Assembly: GCF_000813825.1 (NCBI RefSeq)
Contig: NZ_JWTA01000008.1
Coordinates: 62,001-126,000, forward strand
DNA: 64,000 nucleotides
DNA from: Chryseobacterium taiwanense
GTDB taxonomy: Bacteria > Bacteroidota > Bacteroidia > Flavobacteriales > Weeksellaceae
Reading direction: 5' to 3'
Shown here piece by piece: positions 42,255 through 50,937 of this stretch; position 1 is the stretch's first letter; each line of letters begins with the position of its first letter. A model generated the notes under the pieces. It saw only the letters and a program-made list of their open reading frames with translations. It had not been told where the DNA came from and did not search any database. The position numbers and the translations under genes are program-made.

Positions 42255-42827
42255 TTATTTATTCATGATTTGATCCATGTAAGATTTATTATCCCAAAAT
42301 AAATACTCTTCACTCATGGTTCCATCTTCTTTCCAGATTCCGATGGTTACCATGGGAAGCTTAAATTTTTTTCCGGTAGGCTGTATGAAAGTTCCGTCAC
42401 CAAGAGGCATGGGTTTTGTAAAAGTACCTTCCATGTATCCCATAACGGCAGTTATATTTCCGCTTCCTATTTTTATGGGATGTTCTTTTATTCTTGTATC
42501 CGGTGCATAAACAAACATCGCGTCAAGCGTTTTGATGTGTTGTTCCAATCCCTTTTCAGTATGTCCGTCAGGAAAATGGACAAGAATATCTTTAGCATGA
42601 CTTTCATGAAGCCTTTTCCAGTCTCTGTTACTGAAAACAGTATAATCCAGGGTGTCAAAAGTTTCCAGATTTTTTGCTATAATTTCGTTGGCAGCAGTAA
42701 GCTCTTTAATCTGCTTTAATGCATCATCACTTTTTGCTGATCTTTTGCTTTGAGCATCAATCGAAATACTTGATAATACGATTAATGATGCTACTAATAC
42801 TCCTCTTGTTAAGAATGTCTTTTTCAT
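42255..42827 (-). CDS. Exported SnoaL-like ester cyclase family protein
   Basis: 190 residues. Signal peptide about 1-25 (SIDAQ). The mature part is NTF2/SnoaL-like: 'FSNRDWKRLHESHAKDILVHFPDGHTEKGLEQHIKTLDAMFVYAPD', 'NITAVMGYMEGTFTKPM', 'FKLPMVTIGIWKEDGTMSEEYLFWDN'. The pattern matches bacterial ester cyclase-like proteins that act on polyketide-like or other small substrates. The dioxygenase gene starts 6 nt after the stop, so it is the first gene of the three-gene unit 42827-40624. Confidence 0.85.
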   Translation of the reverse strand: MKKTFLTRGVLVASLIVLSSISIDAQSKRSAKSDDALKQIKELTAANEIIAKNLETFDTLDYTVFSNRDWKRLHESHAKDILVHFPDGHTEKGLEQHIKTLDAMFVYAPDTRIKEHPIKIGSGNITAVMGYMEGTFTKPMPLGDGTFIQPTGKKFKLPMVTIGIWKEDGTMSEEYLFWDNKSYMDQIMNK

Positions 42828-42910
42828 TTTTATTTGTTTAAAATTATATTACAAATTTCCAAAACAAACGAAAGGAAGAGATAACACTTATCAGAAGAAT
42901 AGTTGTGTTT

Positions 42911-43741
42911 TTAGGAAATAATCTTGATCATTTCTTTTCGGTATTCTGAGGGAGTGATTCCTGTTTTTTTCTTAAAAGCATGGGTGAAATAAGTCTTCTC
43001 ATTAAAACCTAATTCATAACCGATTTCTGCAATCGTCTTATCAGTAGTGATCAGCAGGTTTTTGGCTTCGGTTAATTTTCTGATTTCTATAATTTCCGAA
43101 ACACTCTGATGAAGAATATCCTGACAGATGATATTGAGGTTTCGGGTGCTCATAAAAAGCTTTTCAGCATAGAAATTGACATCTTTGGCTTCCTTATAAT
43201 TCTCTTCCAGTAAACGAAGAAAATTTTTAAAAGTCAGACTTTGAATTTTTTTTGACTCATCATAATTGAGGTTGAGTTTTTTACGATCAGATTCTATAAT
43301 GGTGAAGAGACTGCTCAGTAACTGTCGGATAATGGATAAATCCGCATTGGGTTGAAGATATTCGTCATAGATGATTTGGCAAATACTATCCAATCTCTCA
43401 AAGCACGAGTCTGCTTTTAAACATATGTTGGCTTTGTCGTGGTAAGAAGAATAGAGTTGAAAAACAGTTTCAGCAATAAATTCACGCTTAAAACGGATAG
43501 TCCAGATATCGCATTTTCCGTCTTTAATAAGAGGTTTTACACGATGTAACTTTCCCTGAGCAATAAAACTGACGAAAGGAGCATCTATCAGCTGAGATTT
43601 AAAATCAATGAAATGTTCCAGCTGACCATATTTTCCAATCAGCAACTCTTCATAATCATGGTGATGAGGATCATTTTCTGCTTTGTTAATTCTATCTGAC
43701 TCTTCAGGATCTATCCTGAACATTTTAAAGATTTCGTTCAT
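42911..43741 (-). CDS. AraC family transcriptional regulator
   Basis: 276 residues from the ATG at 43741 (MNEIFKMF); 16 further in-frame codons upstream are not needed. N-terminal sensor with 'HHHDYEELLIGKYGQLEHFIDFKSQLIDAPFVSFIAQGKLH' and a C-terminal AraC domain ('DVNFYAEKLFMSTRNLNIICQDILHQS', 'TIAEIGYELGFNEKTYFTHAFKKKTGITPSEYRKE'). It lies just upstream of the ester-cyclase/dioxygenase/esterase operon on the same strand and is divergent from tetR, so it may regulate either. Confidence 0.88.
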   Translation of the reverse strand: MNEIFKMFRIDPEESDRINKAENDPHHHDYEELLIGKYGQLEHFIDFKSQLIDAPFVSFIAQGKLHRVKPLIKDGKCDIWTIRFKREFIAETVFQLYSSYHDKANICLKADSCFERLDSICQIIYDEYLQPNADLSIIRQLLSSLFTIIESDRKKLNLNYDESKKIQSLTFKNFLRLLEENYKEAKDVNFYAEKLFMSTRNLNIICQDILHQSVSEIIEIRKLTEAKNLLITTDKTIAEIGYELGFNEKTYFTHAFKKKTGITPSEYRKEMIKIIS

Positions 43742-43881
43742 CTTCAAGGTATTTTTAGCTCTGTAAAACGTATAGGTGAAGGTAATCAATTAAATGAATT
43801 CATTTTTATGAATTGATATTTATTTTTATTTTTAATTTAACGCATTGATTTTTAATTATTTGTATTTTAAAATAAACTTTT

Positions 43882-43926
43882 AAGTATATTTTGTTTGGAT
43901 TTAAAATATACTTTTTGGTACATTTG
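43882..43926 (+). promoter_or_regulatory. tetR promoter overlapped by a palindromic operator
   Basis: TTTG (43894-43897), 21 nt, TACATTTG (43919-43926) form a Bacteroidota promoter. Perfect 11-bp arms AAGTATATTTT (43882-43892) and AAAATATACTT (43903-43913) surround the -33 element. A repressor bound there would block RNA polymerase, so tetR is probably autoregulated. Confidence 0.75.
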
Positions 43927-43946
43927 TATTGTGAAATTTGAAAGTC

Positions 43947-44537
43947 ATGTTAACAAAAGCAGAAAAAACAAAACAATTTATTTTAGAAACAGCTAGTCCT
44001 CTCTACAATGAGAAGGGGATTTCTGGTGTAAGTATTGATGATGTTTTAGAAGCTACCAAACTGACAAAAGGTTGTATTTACGGACATTTCAATGGAAAAG
44101 ATGATTTATCCGAACAAGTAATTGACTTTTCCCTAAAAAAAATGTCAGAGAAAGTAGCAACTGTAGTTTCAAAAGGAAAAACACCAAAAGAAAAGATTTT
44201 TTTATACCTTGATTTTTATAAAAATCCTATGGATACTTACATTGCAGGTGGTTGTCCTATTTTTAATACCGCCGTAGAAGCAGATGATCATTTTCCATCT
44301 ATTAAAAAGAAAGTGGCAACCGTTCTTCACGCAGGTCAGGAAGGTCTTTCAAATATTTTAAAAGAAGGTATTGCTAAAGGCGAGTTTTCAAAAAAACTTA
44401 ATGCTGAGGTTTTTGCGTTTAAAATGTTTTCGGCTATTGAAGGAGGAATCGTTTTAAGCAGAACCATGGGCTCTCGAAAACTAATGCTTGAGCTTATAAA
44501 AGATCTAAAGAAAGAATTAGAGCAGTATATGCTGTAA
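43947..44537 (+). CDS. TetR/AcrR family repressor
   Basis: 196 residues from the ATG at 43947 (an in-frame TTG at 43938 is less likely). N-terminal helix-turn-helix: 'KTKQFILETASPLYNEKGISGVSIDDVLEATKLTKGCIYGHFNGKDDL'. The C-terminal ligand domain begins 'FYKNPMDTYIAGGCPIFNTAVEADDHFP', the 'GGCP..NTA.E' pattern of a TetR group with YxaF/LmrA-like members. Its promoter carries one palindrome and the downstream SDR gene another with the same half-site, so both are likely targets. Confidence 0.9.
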   Translation: MLTKAEKTKQFILETASPLYNEKGISGVSIDDVLEATKLTKGCIYGHFNGKDDLSEQVIDFSLKKMSEKVATVVSKGKTPKEKIFLYLDFYKNPMDTYIAGGCPIFNTAVEADDHFPSIKKKVATVLHAGQEGLSNILKEGIAKGEFSKKLNAEVFAFKMFSAIEGGIVLSRTMGSRKLMLELIKDLKKELEQYML

Positions 44538-44551
44538 TTTTTTTTAAATAA

Positions 44552-44573
44552 AAATATACTAAAAAGTATATTT
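44552..44573. promoter_or_regulatory. Second TetR-type palindromic operator
   Basis: AAATATACT (44552-44560), four A, AGTATATTT (44565-44573): perfect 9-bp arms. The half-site AGTATATTT is the same as in the tetR promoter palindrome. It lies 85 bp before the SDR gene, in its probable promoter region. Confidence 0.65.
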
Positions 44574-44657
44574 CATGAAAGGACTCAAAATTATTTTACT
44601 AGAAATAAAAGTGTAAAAACAGACAATATCATTAATTATTAAATAAATGTATTTAAA

Positions 44658-45386
44658 ATGAAAACAACAGGAAATACAATATTCATTAGCGGTGGAAGTG
44701 CCGGAATAGGATTGGCAATTGCTAAAAAATTAAGCGATGCAGGGAACAAAATCATTATCAACGGACGTAGTGAAGAACGCCTTCAAAAGGCTCTAGCAGA
44801 ATTGAAAGATGCTGTAGCGATTCAGGGAGATTTATCAGTAGAAGCAGATAGAATCCGTATTGCAGAAGATCTGAAAACGAATCATGCAGATGTAAATATC
44901 ATTATCAACAATGCAGGAGCAGCTTTTGGATATTTATTAAGTGAAACAACCAATGCGCACGAAAAAGCTTTGATCGAAATGAATACGAACTATTTTGCAA
45001 TCATTCATTTTACAGAATTGATGCTTCCTCATTTATTGGCAAAAGAAGAAGCTGCTGTAGTAAATATATCATCTATAGCAGTACATAGAAGTCATAAATT
45101 CCTGCCAACTTACAGTGCAAGTAAAGCAGCGCTACACAGCTATACAACTGCTTTAAGACAAACCTATGAAGAACAGAAAAACCTTCAGGTCTATGAAGTT
45201 TATCCACCATTGGTAAATACAGAGTTTTCTGCCGAAATTGGCGGAGCGGCAGGTATTCCGGCAAGTGAAGTTGCAGATGAATTATTCATTGGATTGGAAA
45301 ATAATCTGTTTGATATTCCGGTAGGAGATACAAAGATCTATGCACATGCAATTGGCGAAGCAATGGAAAAATTGCTACATGCATAA
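44658..45386 (+). CDS. SDR family oxidoreductase (DltE-like)
   Basis: 242 residues. Classical SDR: 'IFISGGSAGIGLAIAKKLSDAGNKIIINGR' (cofactor), 'IIINNAGAAFG', 'VVNISSIAVH' (Ser), 'PTYSASKAALHSYT' (Tyr-x-x-x-Lys), 'EVYPPLVNTEF'. The short form with a truncated C-terminus resembles DltE-type oxidoreductases. Likely target of the TetR regulator encoded upstream, through the palindrome at 44552. Substrate unknown. Confidence 0.9.
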   Translation: MKTTGNTIFISGGSAGIGLAIAKKLSDAGNKIIINGRSEERLQKALAELKDAVAIQGDLSVEADRIRIAEDLKTNHADVNIIINNAGAAFGYLLSETTNAHEKALIEMNTNYFAIIHFTELMLPHLLAKEEAAVVNISSIAVHRSHKFLPTYSASKAALHSYTTALRQTYEEQKNLQVYEVYPPLVNTEFSAEIGGAAGIPASEVADELFIGLENNLFDIPVGDTKIYAHAIGEAMEKLLHA

Positions 45387-45616
45387 AAGTAAAATAACTC
45401 AATAATTTACATGATTTGAATGTTAATGATTGGGTTATCTCATTTTAGAAATTAAAAATAAACTCTGCATTTCAAGCATTTAGTTAAATTTTTGACATCG
45501 TAATTTTTTAAAATTTAATTAATTGAAAATCAATTTTTTACGGATTGTTTTTGTTTTGATGAATATCGTAAAAAAGAATACTTTTACTGCATTTTCGATA
45601 TTTTTAAAATCAATAT

Positions 45617-45649
45617 TTTACGAAAAGCTCAATAAAGTTTATACATTTG
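45617..45649 (+). promoter_or_regulatory. Promoter of the ilv operon
   Basis: TACATTTG (45642-45649) is a full match to TAnnTTTG. The -33 position, 21 nt upstream, reads TTTA (45617-45620), one base off TTTG. It lies 20 bp before the leader peptide start. Upstream, TTTTTTACG (45534-45542) and CGTAAAAAA (45567-45575) form a 9-bp inverted repeat of unknown meaning. Confidence 0.65.
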
Positions 45650-45668
45650 TATCGTTCAAAACAAGCGA

Positions 45669-45725
45669 ATGAATAACACAACTATTATTATTGTCATTCT
45701 TGTCATTATCGGATTCCGGTGGTGA
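45669..45725 (+). CDS. ilv operon leader peptide
   Basis: An 18-codon frame, MNNTTIIIVILVIIGFRW, ending in TGA. Six codons are Ile, two Val and one Leu, with two Thr (the precursor of Ile). It lies between the promoter and a terminator hairpin, ahead of ilvE. This is the classical design of a leader peptide whose translation senses charged tRNA-Ile, tRNA-Val and tRNA-Leu. Too short for routine gene calling. Confidence 0.85.
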   Translation: MNNTTIIIVILVIIGFRW

Positions 45726-45794
45726 GTGATGGCTTGTGATAATTTTTGAAATTGAAATACAACAGACCATTCTCATCATGAGAGTGGTTTTTTT
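45720..45794 (+). promoter_or_regulatory. Transcription attenuator of the ilv operon
   Basis: Terminator: CCATTCTCA (45767-45775), loop, TGAGAGTGG (45779-45787) with one G-T, then a run of T (45788-45794). The segment TGGTGAGTGATGG (45720-45732), which overlaps the leader's last codons, can pair with the left arm of the terminator and so act as antiterminator. A ribosome stalled on the Ile/Val codons would leave this segment free; one at the stop codon would cover it. Pairing was found by eye. Confidence 0.75.
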
Positions 45795-45840
45795 ATTTAA
45801 AAAAGATAAGACAAATAATAAACATAAAAATCAACACAAA

Positions 45841-46743
45841 ATGTATTACAATGACGACAGTGTTCTCTTCTTTGATGGGGAATATGTGAAAGCAAAAGAA
45901 GCTAAGACCGACTTGTACGGTCAATCATTACACTACGGATATGCTGTTTTCGAAGGAATTAAATCTTACAAAACAGACAACGGAACCAAAATTTTCAAAG
46001 CAGAAGAGCATTATGACAGATTGAGAAGATCAGCAGAAACAATGTTGATGCCTTTCGATTATTCTACCGAAGACATGGTAGAGGCAACGTACAAATTATT
46101 GGAAATTAATAATCTAAGCAACGCTTATATCCGCCCGATCGTCATTTGTTCACCCAATATGGCTTTGTCAAAAGGTCAAAAAAGTTATCTCGTCATCGAA
46201 GCTTGGAATTGGGACAACGGTTATATGGCAAATAAAATGAGAATTATGACGTCGTCATTTGAACGTCCAAATCCAAAAGCATTTAAAGTTGAAGCAAAAG
46301 TAAGCGGTCATTATGTTAACTCAATTTTAGCTTGTCAGGAAGCGAAAGATAGAGGTTTTGATGAAGCTTTGGTTTTGGATGCTGAAGGAAATGTAGCAGA
46401 AAGTTCAGGTGCGAATATCTTCTTCGAAAAAGATGGAAAACTTTTCACACCAGCAAAAGGAAGCATTCTTCCTGGAATTACCAGAGCTACAGTTTTTGAA
46501 ATCTGTGATAATCTTGGAATTCCTTACAAAGAAAAATTCTTCAAACCGGAAGAAATGCAGGGTGCAGATGCCGGATTTTTCTGTGGAACAGCGGCCGAAA
46601 TTGTAGCATTAGATTCTTTGGATAACGTTCCTTTCAAACTGAATTGGGAAGACAGTTTATCATCCAAAATTCAGACAGCTTATCGTCATTTGGTGTTAGA
46701 AGAAGATTATTCTTATTTAAAATCAGACTTGCAGTATGTGTAA
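45841..46743 (+). CDS. ilvE: Branched-chain amino acid aminotransferase
   Basis: 300 residues from the ATG at 45841; an upstream in-frame start would run through the attenuator and is rejected. Class IV PLP aminotransferase that makes Ile, Val and Leu from their 2-oxo acids with glutamate. '[13 protein letters not shown]', 'NAYIRPIV', the PLP lysine Lys153 in '[11 protein letters not shown]', '[17 protein letters not shown]', '[12 protein letters not shown]' and '[13 protein letters not shown]' are family marks. First enzyme gene of the operon; the ilvD start overlaps its end by 8 nt. Confidence 0.95.
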   Translation: MYYNDDSVLFFDGEYVKAKEAKTDLYGQSLHYGYAVFEGIKSYKTDNGTKIFKAEEHYDRLRRSAETMLMPFDYSTEDMVEATYKLLEINNLSNAYIRPIVICSPNMALSKGQKSYLVIEAWNWDNGYMANKMRIMTSSFERPNPKAFKVEAKVSGHYVNSILACQEAKDRGFDEALVLDAEGNVAESSGANIFFEKDGKLFTPAKGSILPGITRATVFEICDNLGIPYKEKFFKPEEMQGADAGFFCGTAAEIVALDSLDNVPFKLNWEDSLSSKIQTAYRHLVLEEDYSYLKSDLQYV

Positions 46744-48421
46744 CGTAGAACTTAATAAATATTCCAAAATACTCACGAAAGATCCGACACAACCTGCCAC
46801 TCAGGCGATGTTTTACGGGATTGGTTTCCAAAAAGAAGATTTCGACAAAGCACAGATCGGAATTGCAAGTATGGGTTACGACGGAAATACTTGTAATATG
46901 CATTTGAATGGTTTGGCAGAGATTGTAAAAAAAGGTGTTAAAGAACAGAATTTGGTTGGGTTAATGTTCCACACCATTGGAATCAGCGATGGAATGACCA
47001 ACGGAACAGATGGAATGCGTTATTCTCTCGTAAGTCGCGATATCATTGCGGATTCCATCGAAGCTGTTTGTGCAGGACAATATTACGACGGATTGATTAC
47101 AGTTCCTGGTTGCGATAAAAATATGCCGGGTTCTCTGATGGCAATGGCTCGTCTCGACCGTCCTTCGATAATGGTTTATGGAGGAAGTATTGCACCGGGA
47201 CATTACAAAGGCGAAGATTTGAATATAGTTTCAGCTTTCGAAGCGTTAGGAAATAAAATCGCAGGCAAAATTTCTGAGGAAGATTTTCAAGGTGTGATTC
47301 AAAATTCTTGTCCAAGCGCAGGAGCGTGTGGCGGAATGTACACTGCCAATACAATGGCTTCCTCAATTGAAGCTCTCGGAATGAGTTTGCCTTATTCTTC
47401 ATCTTATCCTGCATTAAGCAAAGAGAAAAAAGAAGAATGCCAGTTTGCCGGACATTATGTTAAAATTCTTCTCGAAAAAGATATTAAACCATCCGATATC
47501 ATGACGCCGAAAGCTTTCGAAAATGCTTTGAGGTTAATTATGATTTTGGGTGGAAGTACAAATGCAGTTCTTCATTTTATTGCGATTGCAAAATCCATCG
47601 GATACGATTTGACTTTGGATGATTTCCAAAAAATCAGTGATGAGACTCCATTTTTGGCTGACCTTAAACCAAGTGGTAAATATCTAATGGAAGACCTTCA
47701 CAAAGTTGGCGGAGTTCCTGCGGTAATGAAATATCTATTGGATTTAGGCTTGCTTCACGGCGATTGTTTAACGGTTACGGGAAAAACCATTGCTGAAAAT
47801 TTAGAACACGTGACTTCAATTATCGACAGACAGCAAAATATCATTCACGATATCAAAAATCCAATCAAGGAAACCGGTCACATTAGAATTATGTACGGAA
47901 ATCTGGCTGAAAAAGGTTCTGTTGCGAAGATTACAGGAAAAGAAGGCGCTTATTTCAAAGGAACTGCAATCGTTTTTGATGGCGAAAAAGAATTCATCAA
48001 AGGAATTGAAGATAAAAAAATTCAGGAAGGAAATGTAGTCGTCATTAAAAATGAAGGACCAAAAGGCGCGCCCGGAATGCCGGAAATGTTGAAACCAACT
48101 TCAGCTTTGATGGGTTCAGGTTTAGGTAAAAATGTTGCATTGATTACAGACGGAAGATTTTCTGGAGGAACGCACGGTTTTGTGGTTGGTCACATTACAC
48201 CAGAAGCTTTTTCCGGAGGACTGATTGGCTTGATAAAAGACGGCGATGTGATTGAATTGGATGCAGAAAAAAATACCATTAACGCATTGTTGTCAGATGA
48301 AGAAATTACCAAAAGAAAAGCCGAGTTCCAACAGCCCGAATACAAAGTGAAAAGCGGTGTGCTGTACAAATACGCTAAGTCTGTCGCAGATGCGTCACAA
48401 GGTTGTGTAACTGATTTATAA
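46736..48421 (+). CDS. ilvD: Dihydroxy-acid dehydratase
   Basis: 561 residues. Iron-sulfur enzyme that dehydrates dihydroxy acids to the 2-oxo precursors of Ile and Val. Cluster cysteines are in 'GNTCNMHL', '[11 protein letters not shown]' and '[16 protein letters not shown]'; 'GGSTNAVLH', '[12 protein letters not shown]' and '[16 protein letters not shown]' are also typical. It overlaps ilvE by 8 nt, which suggests translational coupling. Confidence 0.96.
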   Translation: MCNVELNKYSKILTKDPTQPATQAMFYGIGFQKEDFDKAQIGIASMGYDGNTCNMHLNGLAEIVKKGVKEQNLVGLMFHTIGISDGMTNGTDGMRYSLVSRDIIADSIEAVCAGQYYDGLITVPGCDKNMPGSLMAMARLDRPSIMVYGGSIAPGHYKGEDLNIVSAFEALGNKIAGKISEEDFQGVIQNSCPSAGACGGMYTANTMASSIEALGMSLPYSSSYPALSKEKKEECQFAGHYVKILLEKDIKPSDIMTPKAFENALRLIMILGGSTNAVLHFIAIAKSIGYDLTLDDFQKISDETPFLADLKPSGKYLMEDLHKVGGVPAVMKYLLDLGLLHGDCLTVTGKTIAENLEHVTSIIDRQQNIIHDIKNPIKETGHIRIMYGNLAEKGSVAKITGKEGAYFKGTAIVFDGEKEFIKGIEDKKIQEGNVVVIKNEGPKGAPGMPEMLKPTSALMGSGLGKNVALITDGRFSGGTHGFVVGHITPEAFSGGLIGLIKDGDVIELDAEKNTINALLSDEEITKRKAEFQQPEYKVKSGVLYKYAKSVADASQGCVTDL

Positions 48422-48430
48422 ATCAATAGG

Positions 48431-48477
48431 AACGGGCTTTAGCCCGTTTTTACCAGAAAAAATTATAGGCTTTAGCC
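48431..48477. repeat. GGCTTTAGCC hairpin repeats between ilvD and ilvB
   Basis: AACGGGC-TTTA-GCCCGTT (48431-48448) is a perfect hairpin followed by T. A second GGCTTTAGCC lies at 48468-48477. I remember the same hairpin as dispersed in flavobacterial genomes. With its short T-run it could lower transcription into ilvB and beyond. Confidence 0.6.
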
Positions 48478-48496
48478 AAAATTTAAAATATTAAAA

Positions 48497-50239
48497 ATGA
48501 ATACGACCATTTTACAAATAGAGAATACAGAATTAGAACAGCCCAAACCGGTAGAAATCTCCGGTTCAAAAGCTGTTTTAGAAGCGCTGTTACAGGAAAA
48601 TGTTGATACAATTTTCGGTTATCCAGGTGGAGCAATTATGCCGATTTATGATTCATTATACGACTATTCCGAAAAACTAAAACATATTTTGGTTCGCCAC
48701 GAACAAGGTGCGATTCACGCGGCGCAGGGATTTGCGAGAACTTCCGGAAAAACGGGAGTTGTATTTGCAACCAGTGGTCCCGGTGCAACTAATTTGGTGA
48801 CAGGTTTGGCAGACGCGATGATAGACAGCAATCCGATTGTCTGCTTCACAGGTCAGGTTTTTGCCTCGCTTTTGGGAACAGATGCTTTTCAGGAAACCGA
48901 TGTTATCAACATCACAACACCTGTTACAAAATGGAATTATCAGGTAACAGATGCAACAGAAATCCCAGAAGCCATTGCCAAAGCTTTTCATATTGCAAGT
49001 ACAGGTCGTCCCGGTCCGGTTTTAATTGATATTACCAAAAATGCTCAATTACAATTATTTGAATATTTAGGTTATAAAAAATGTAATCATATCAGGAGTT
49101 ATCGCCCTGAACCTGAAATAAGAAATGAATATATCGAGCAGGCTGCAGAATTGATTAATCAAGCTAAAAAACCTTTTGTTCTGTTTGGACAAGGTGTAAT
49201 TTTAGGTAAAGCCGAGGAAGAATTCAAAGCTTTTATTGAGAAAATCAATCTTCCTGCAGCAGCAACTGTAATGGGATTGAGCGCACTTCCAACCAATCAC
49301 AAGTTACACGTCGGAATGTTAGGAATGCACGGAAATTACGCACCAAACGTAATGACCAATGAGTGTGATGTCTTGATTGCAGTCGGAATGCGTTTCGATG
49401 ACAGAGTTACAGGTCGTTTGGATAAATATGCAAAACAGGCAAAAATCATTCATCTTGATATAGACCCTGCCGAAATCGATAAAAATGTGAAAGCAACAGT
49501 TCCCGTTTGGGGAAATTGCAAAAAAACGCTTCCACTTTTAACTGCTTTATTGAAAGACAATGACCATTCAGACTGGTTGGAAAAATTCCGAGAATTGGAA
49601 AAAGAAGAAATCAAAGAAGTTATTCAAAACGAACTTAATCCAACCACCGATGTAATGACAATGGGAGAGGTAATCAAAGTTTTGAATGAATTAACAAATG
49701 GAGACGCAATCATCACGACAGATGTCGGTCAGCATCAAATGGTTGCTTGTCGATATGCTCAATTCAATAATTCTAAATCCAGCGTAACATCCGGAGGTTT
49801 GGGAACAATGGGGTTTGGTTTGCCAGCGGCGATTGGAGCTTGGTACGGTGCACCTGAAAAAACAGTTGTTGCAATCATTGGTGATGGCGGATTCCAAATG
49901 ACGTTGCAGGAATTGGGAACGATTATGCAGTTTGGAGCTAAAGTTAAAATCTTGATTCTCAATAACGAATTTCTTGGGATGGTAAGACAATGGCAACAGT
50001 TGTTCCACGACAGACGTTACTCTTTTGTGAATATCACAAGTCCAGATTTTGTAGCAGTTGCAAAAGGTTATTACATCGACGGACAAAAAATATCTGAAAG
50101 AAAATACCTGAAAACAGCTTTGGAAACAATGATTAATCACGACGGCGCTTTTCTTTTGGAAGTAATGGTTGGGAAAGAAAATAACGTTTTTCCAATGGTA
50201 GCACAGGGAACTTCGGTTTCAGAAATCAGACTTAAATAA
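48497..50239 (+). CDS. ilvB: Acetolactate synthase large subunit
   Basis: 580 residues, thiamine-diphosphate enzyme that joins pyruvate to pyruvate or 2-oxobutyrate. 'GYPGGAIMPIYD' and the catalytic Glu in 'RHEQGAIHAAQGFAR', a central FAD-binding-like domain ('AVGMRFDDRVTG'), and the TPP motif 'GDGGFQMTLQELGT...LNNEFLGMVRQWQ'. Shares the operon with its regulatory subunit 8 nt downstream. Confidence 0.96.
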   Translation: MNTTILQIENTELEQPKPVEISGSKAVLEALLQENVDTIFGYPGGAIMPIYDSLYDYSEKLKHILVRHEQGAIHAAQGFARTSGKTGVVFATSGPGATNLVTGLADAMIDSNPIVCFTGQVFASLLGTDAFQETDVINITTPVTKWNYQVTDATEIPEAIAKAFHIASTGRPGPVLIDITKNAQLQLFEYLGYKKCNHIRSYRPEPEIRNEYIEQAAELINQAKKPFVLFGQGVILGKAEEEFKAFIEKINLPAAATVMGLSALPTNHKLHVGMLGMHGNYAPNVMTNECDVLIAVGMRFDDRVTGRLDKYAKQAKIIHLDIDPAEIDKNVKATVPVWGNCKKTLPLLTALLKDNDHSDWLEKFRELEKEEIKEVIQNELNPTTDVMTMGEVIKVLNELTNGDAIITTDVGQHQMVACRYAQFNNSKSSVTSGGLGTMGFGLPAAIGAWYGAPEKTVVAIIGDGGFQMTLQELGTIMQFGAKVKILILNNEFLGMVRQWQQLFHDRRYSFVNITSPDFVAVAKGYYIDGQKISERKYLKTALETMINHDGAFLLEVMVGKENNVFPMVAQGTSVSEIRLK

Positions 50240-50247
50240 AGAAGAAA

Positions 50248-50838
50248 ATGGAAAAACAAGAATTTACCATCACATTATACACAGAAAATTCGGTTGGATT
50301 AATCGGCAGAATTTCAGGAATTTTCTCAAGAAGAAAAATCAATATCGAGAGTTTAAATACATCTCCTTCAGAAGTTGAGGGCATCCATAGATTCACAATT
50401 GTCATTAACGAGAATGAAGAAGTTGTTAGAAAACTTTGTCGTCAATTAGAAAAACAAATCGATATTCTGAAAGCTTATTTCAATACCGATGATGAGATTG
50501 TCTGGCAGGAACAGGCACTTTACAAAGTTCCCGCAAATGTCGTGACAGAAAAGGTTTATGTAGAAAGATTGCTTCGTCAATATGGAGCTTCCACGGTTGT
50601 GATTCGTCAAGATTATATCGTCTTTGAAACTGCTGGACATCGTGAAGAAATCGACCGATTGACAGAAGAGCTCAACAAGTACGGACTCATCGAATTCGTT
50701 CGTGGAGCGAGAATCGCAATCATCAAAAATAGTGCAGGAATTCACGAAAAAGTCCTCGAATTCGAAAAAAGAGAACCTTCTCCTGAGCTTATTGAAAACG
50801 AATATCTCGACAAAAGAGACGATGTTTTCACAATGTAA
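50248..50838 (+). CDS. ilvN: Acetolactate synthase small (regulatory) subunit
   Basis: 196 residues. N-terminal ACT domain (about 1-80): 'ITLYTENSVGLIGRISGIFSRRKINIESLNTSPSE', 'HRFTIVI'. C-terminal domain of the IlvN/IlvH type: 'YVERLLRQYGASTVVIRQDYIVFETAGHREEIDRLTEELNKYG'. It binds valine and tunes the large subunit. The family length is about 160-200 residues. Confidence 0.92.
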   Translation: MEKQEFTITLYTENSVGLIGRISGIFSRRKINIESLNTSPSEVEGIHRFTIVINENEEVVRKLCRQLEKQIDILKAYFNTDDEIVWQEQALYKVPANVVTEKVYVERLLRQYGASTVVIRQDYIVFETAGHREEIDRLTEELNKYGLIEFVRGARIAIIKNSAGIHEKVLEFEKREPSPELIENEYLDKRDDVFTM

Positions 50839-50937
50839 TTTTCAAAAATCAAAATTTAAAATCAAAAAAATATTAATCCTAAAAAGTAGCTACGGTAATC
50901 TTTTTACTTGATGCTTTTTACATTTTTACTTAAAAAT

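Noticed and set aside
45736..45840. Longer IlvE starting at 45736
   Set aside because: The extra 35 residues run across the attenuator hairpin and are not part of the family; the ATG at 45841 matches the usual start.
47097..50140. Minus-strand frames of 100-150 codons inside ilvD and ilvB
   Set aside because: Antisense shadows of conserved enzymes with no motifs of their own.
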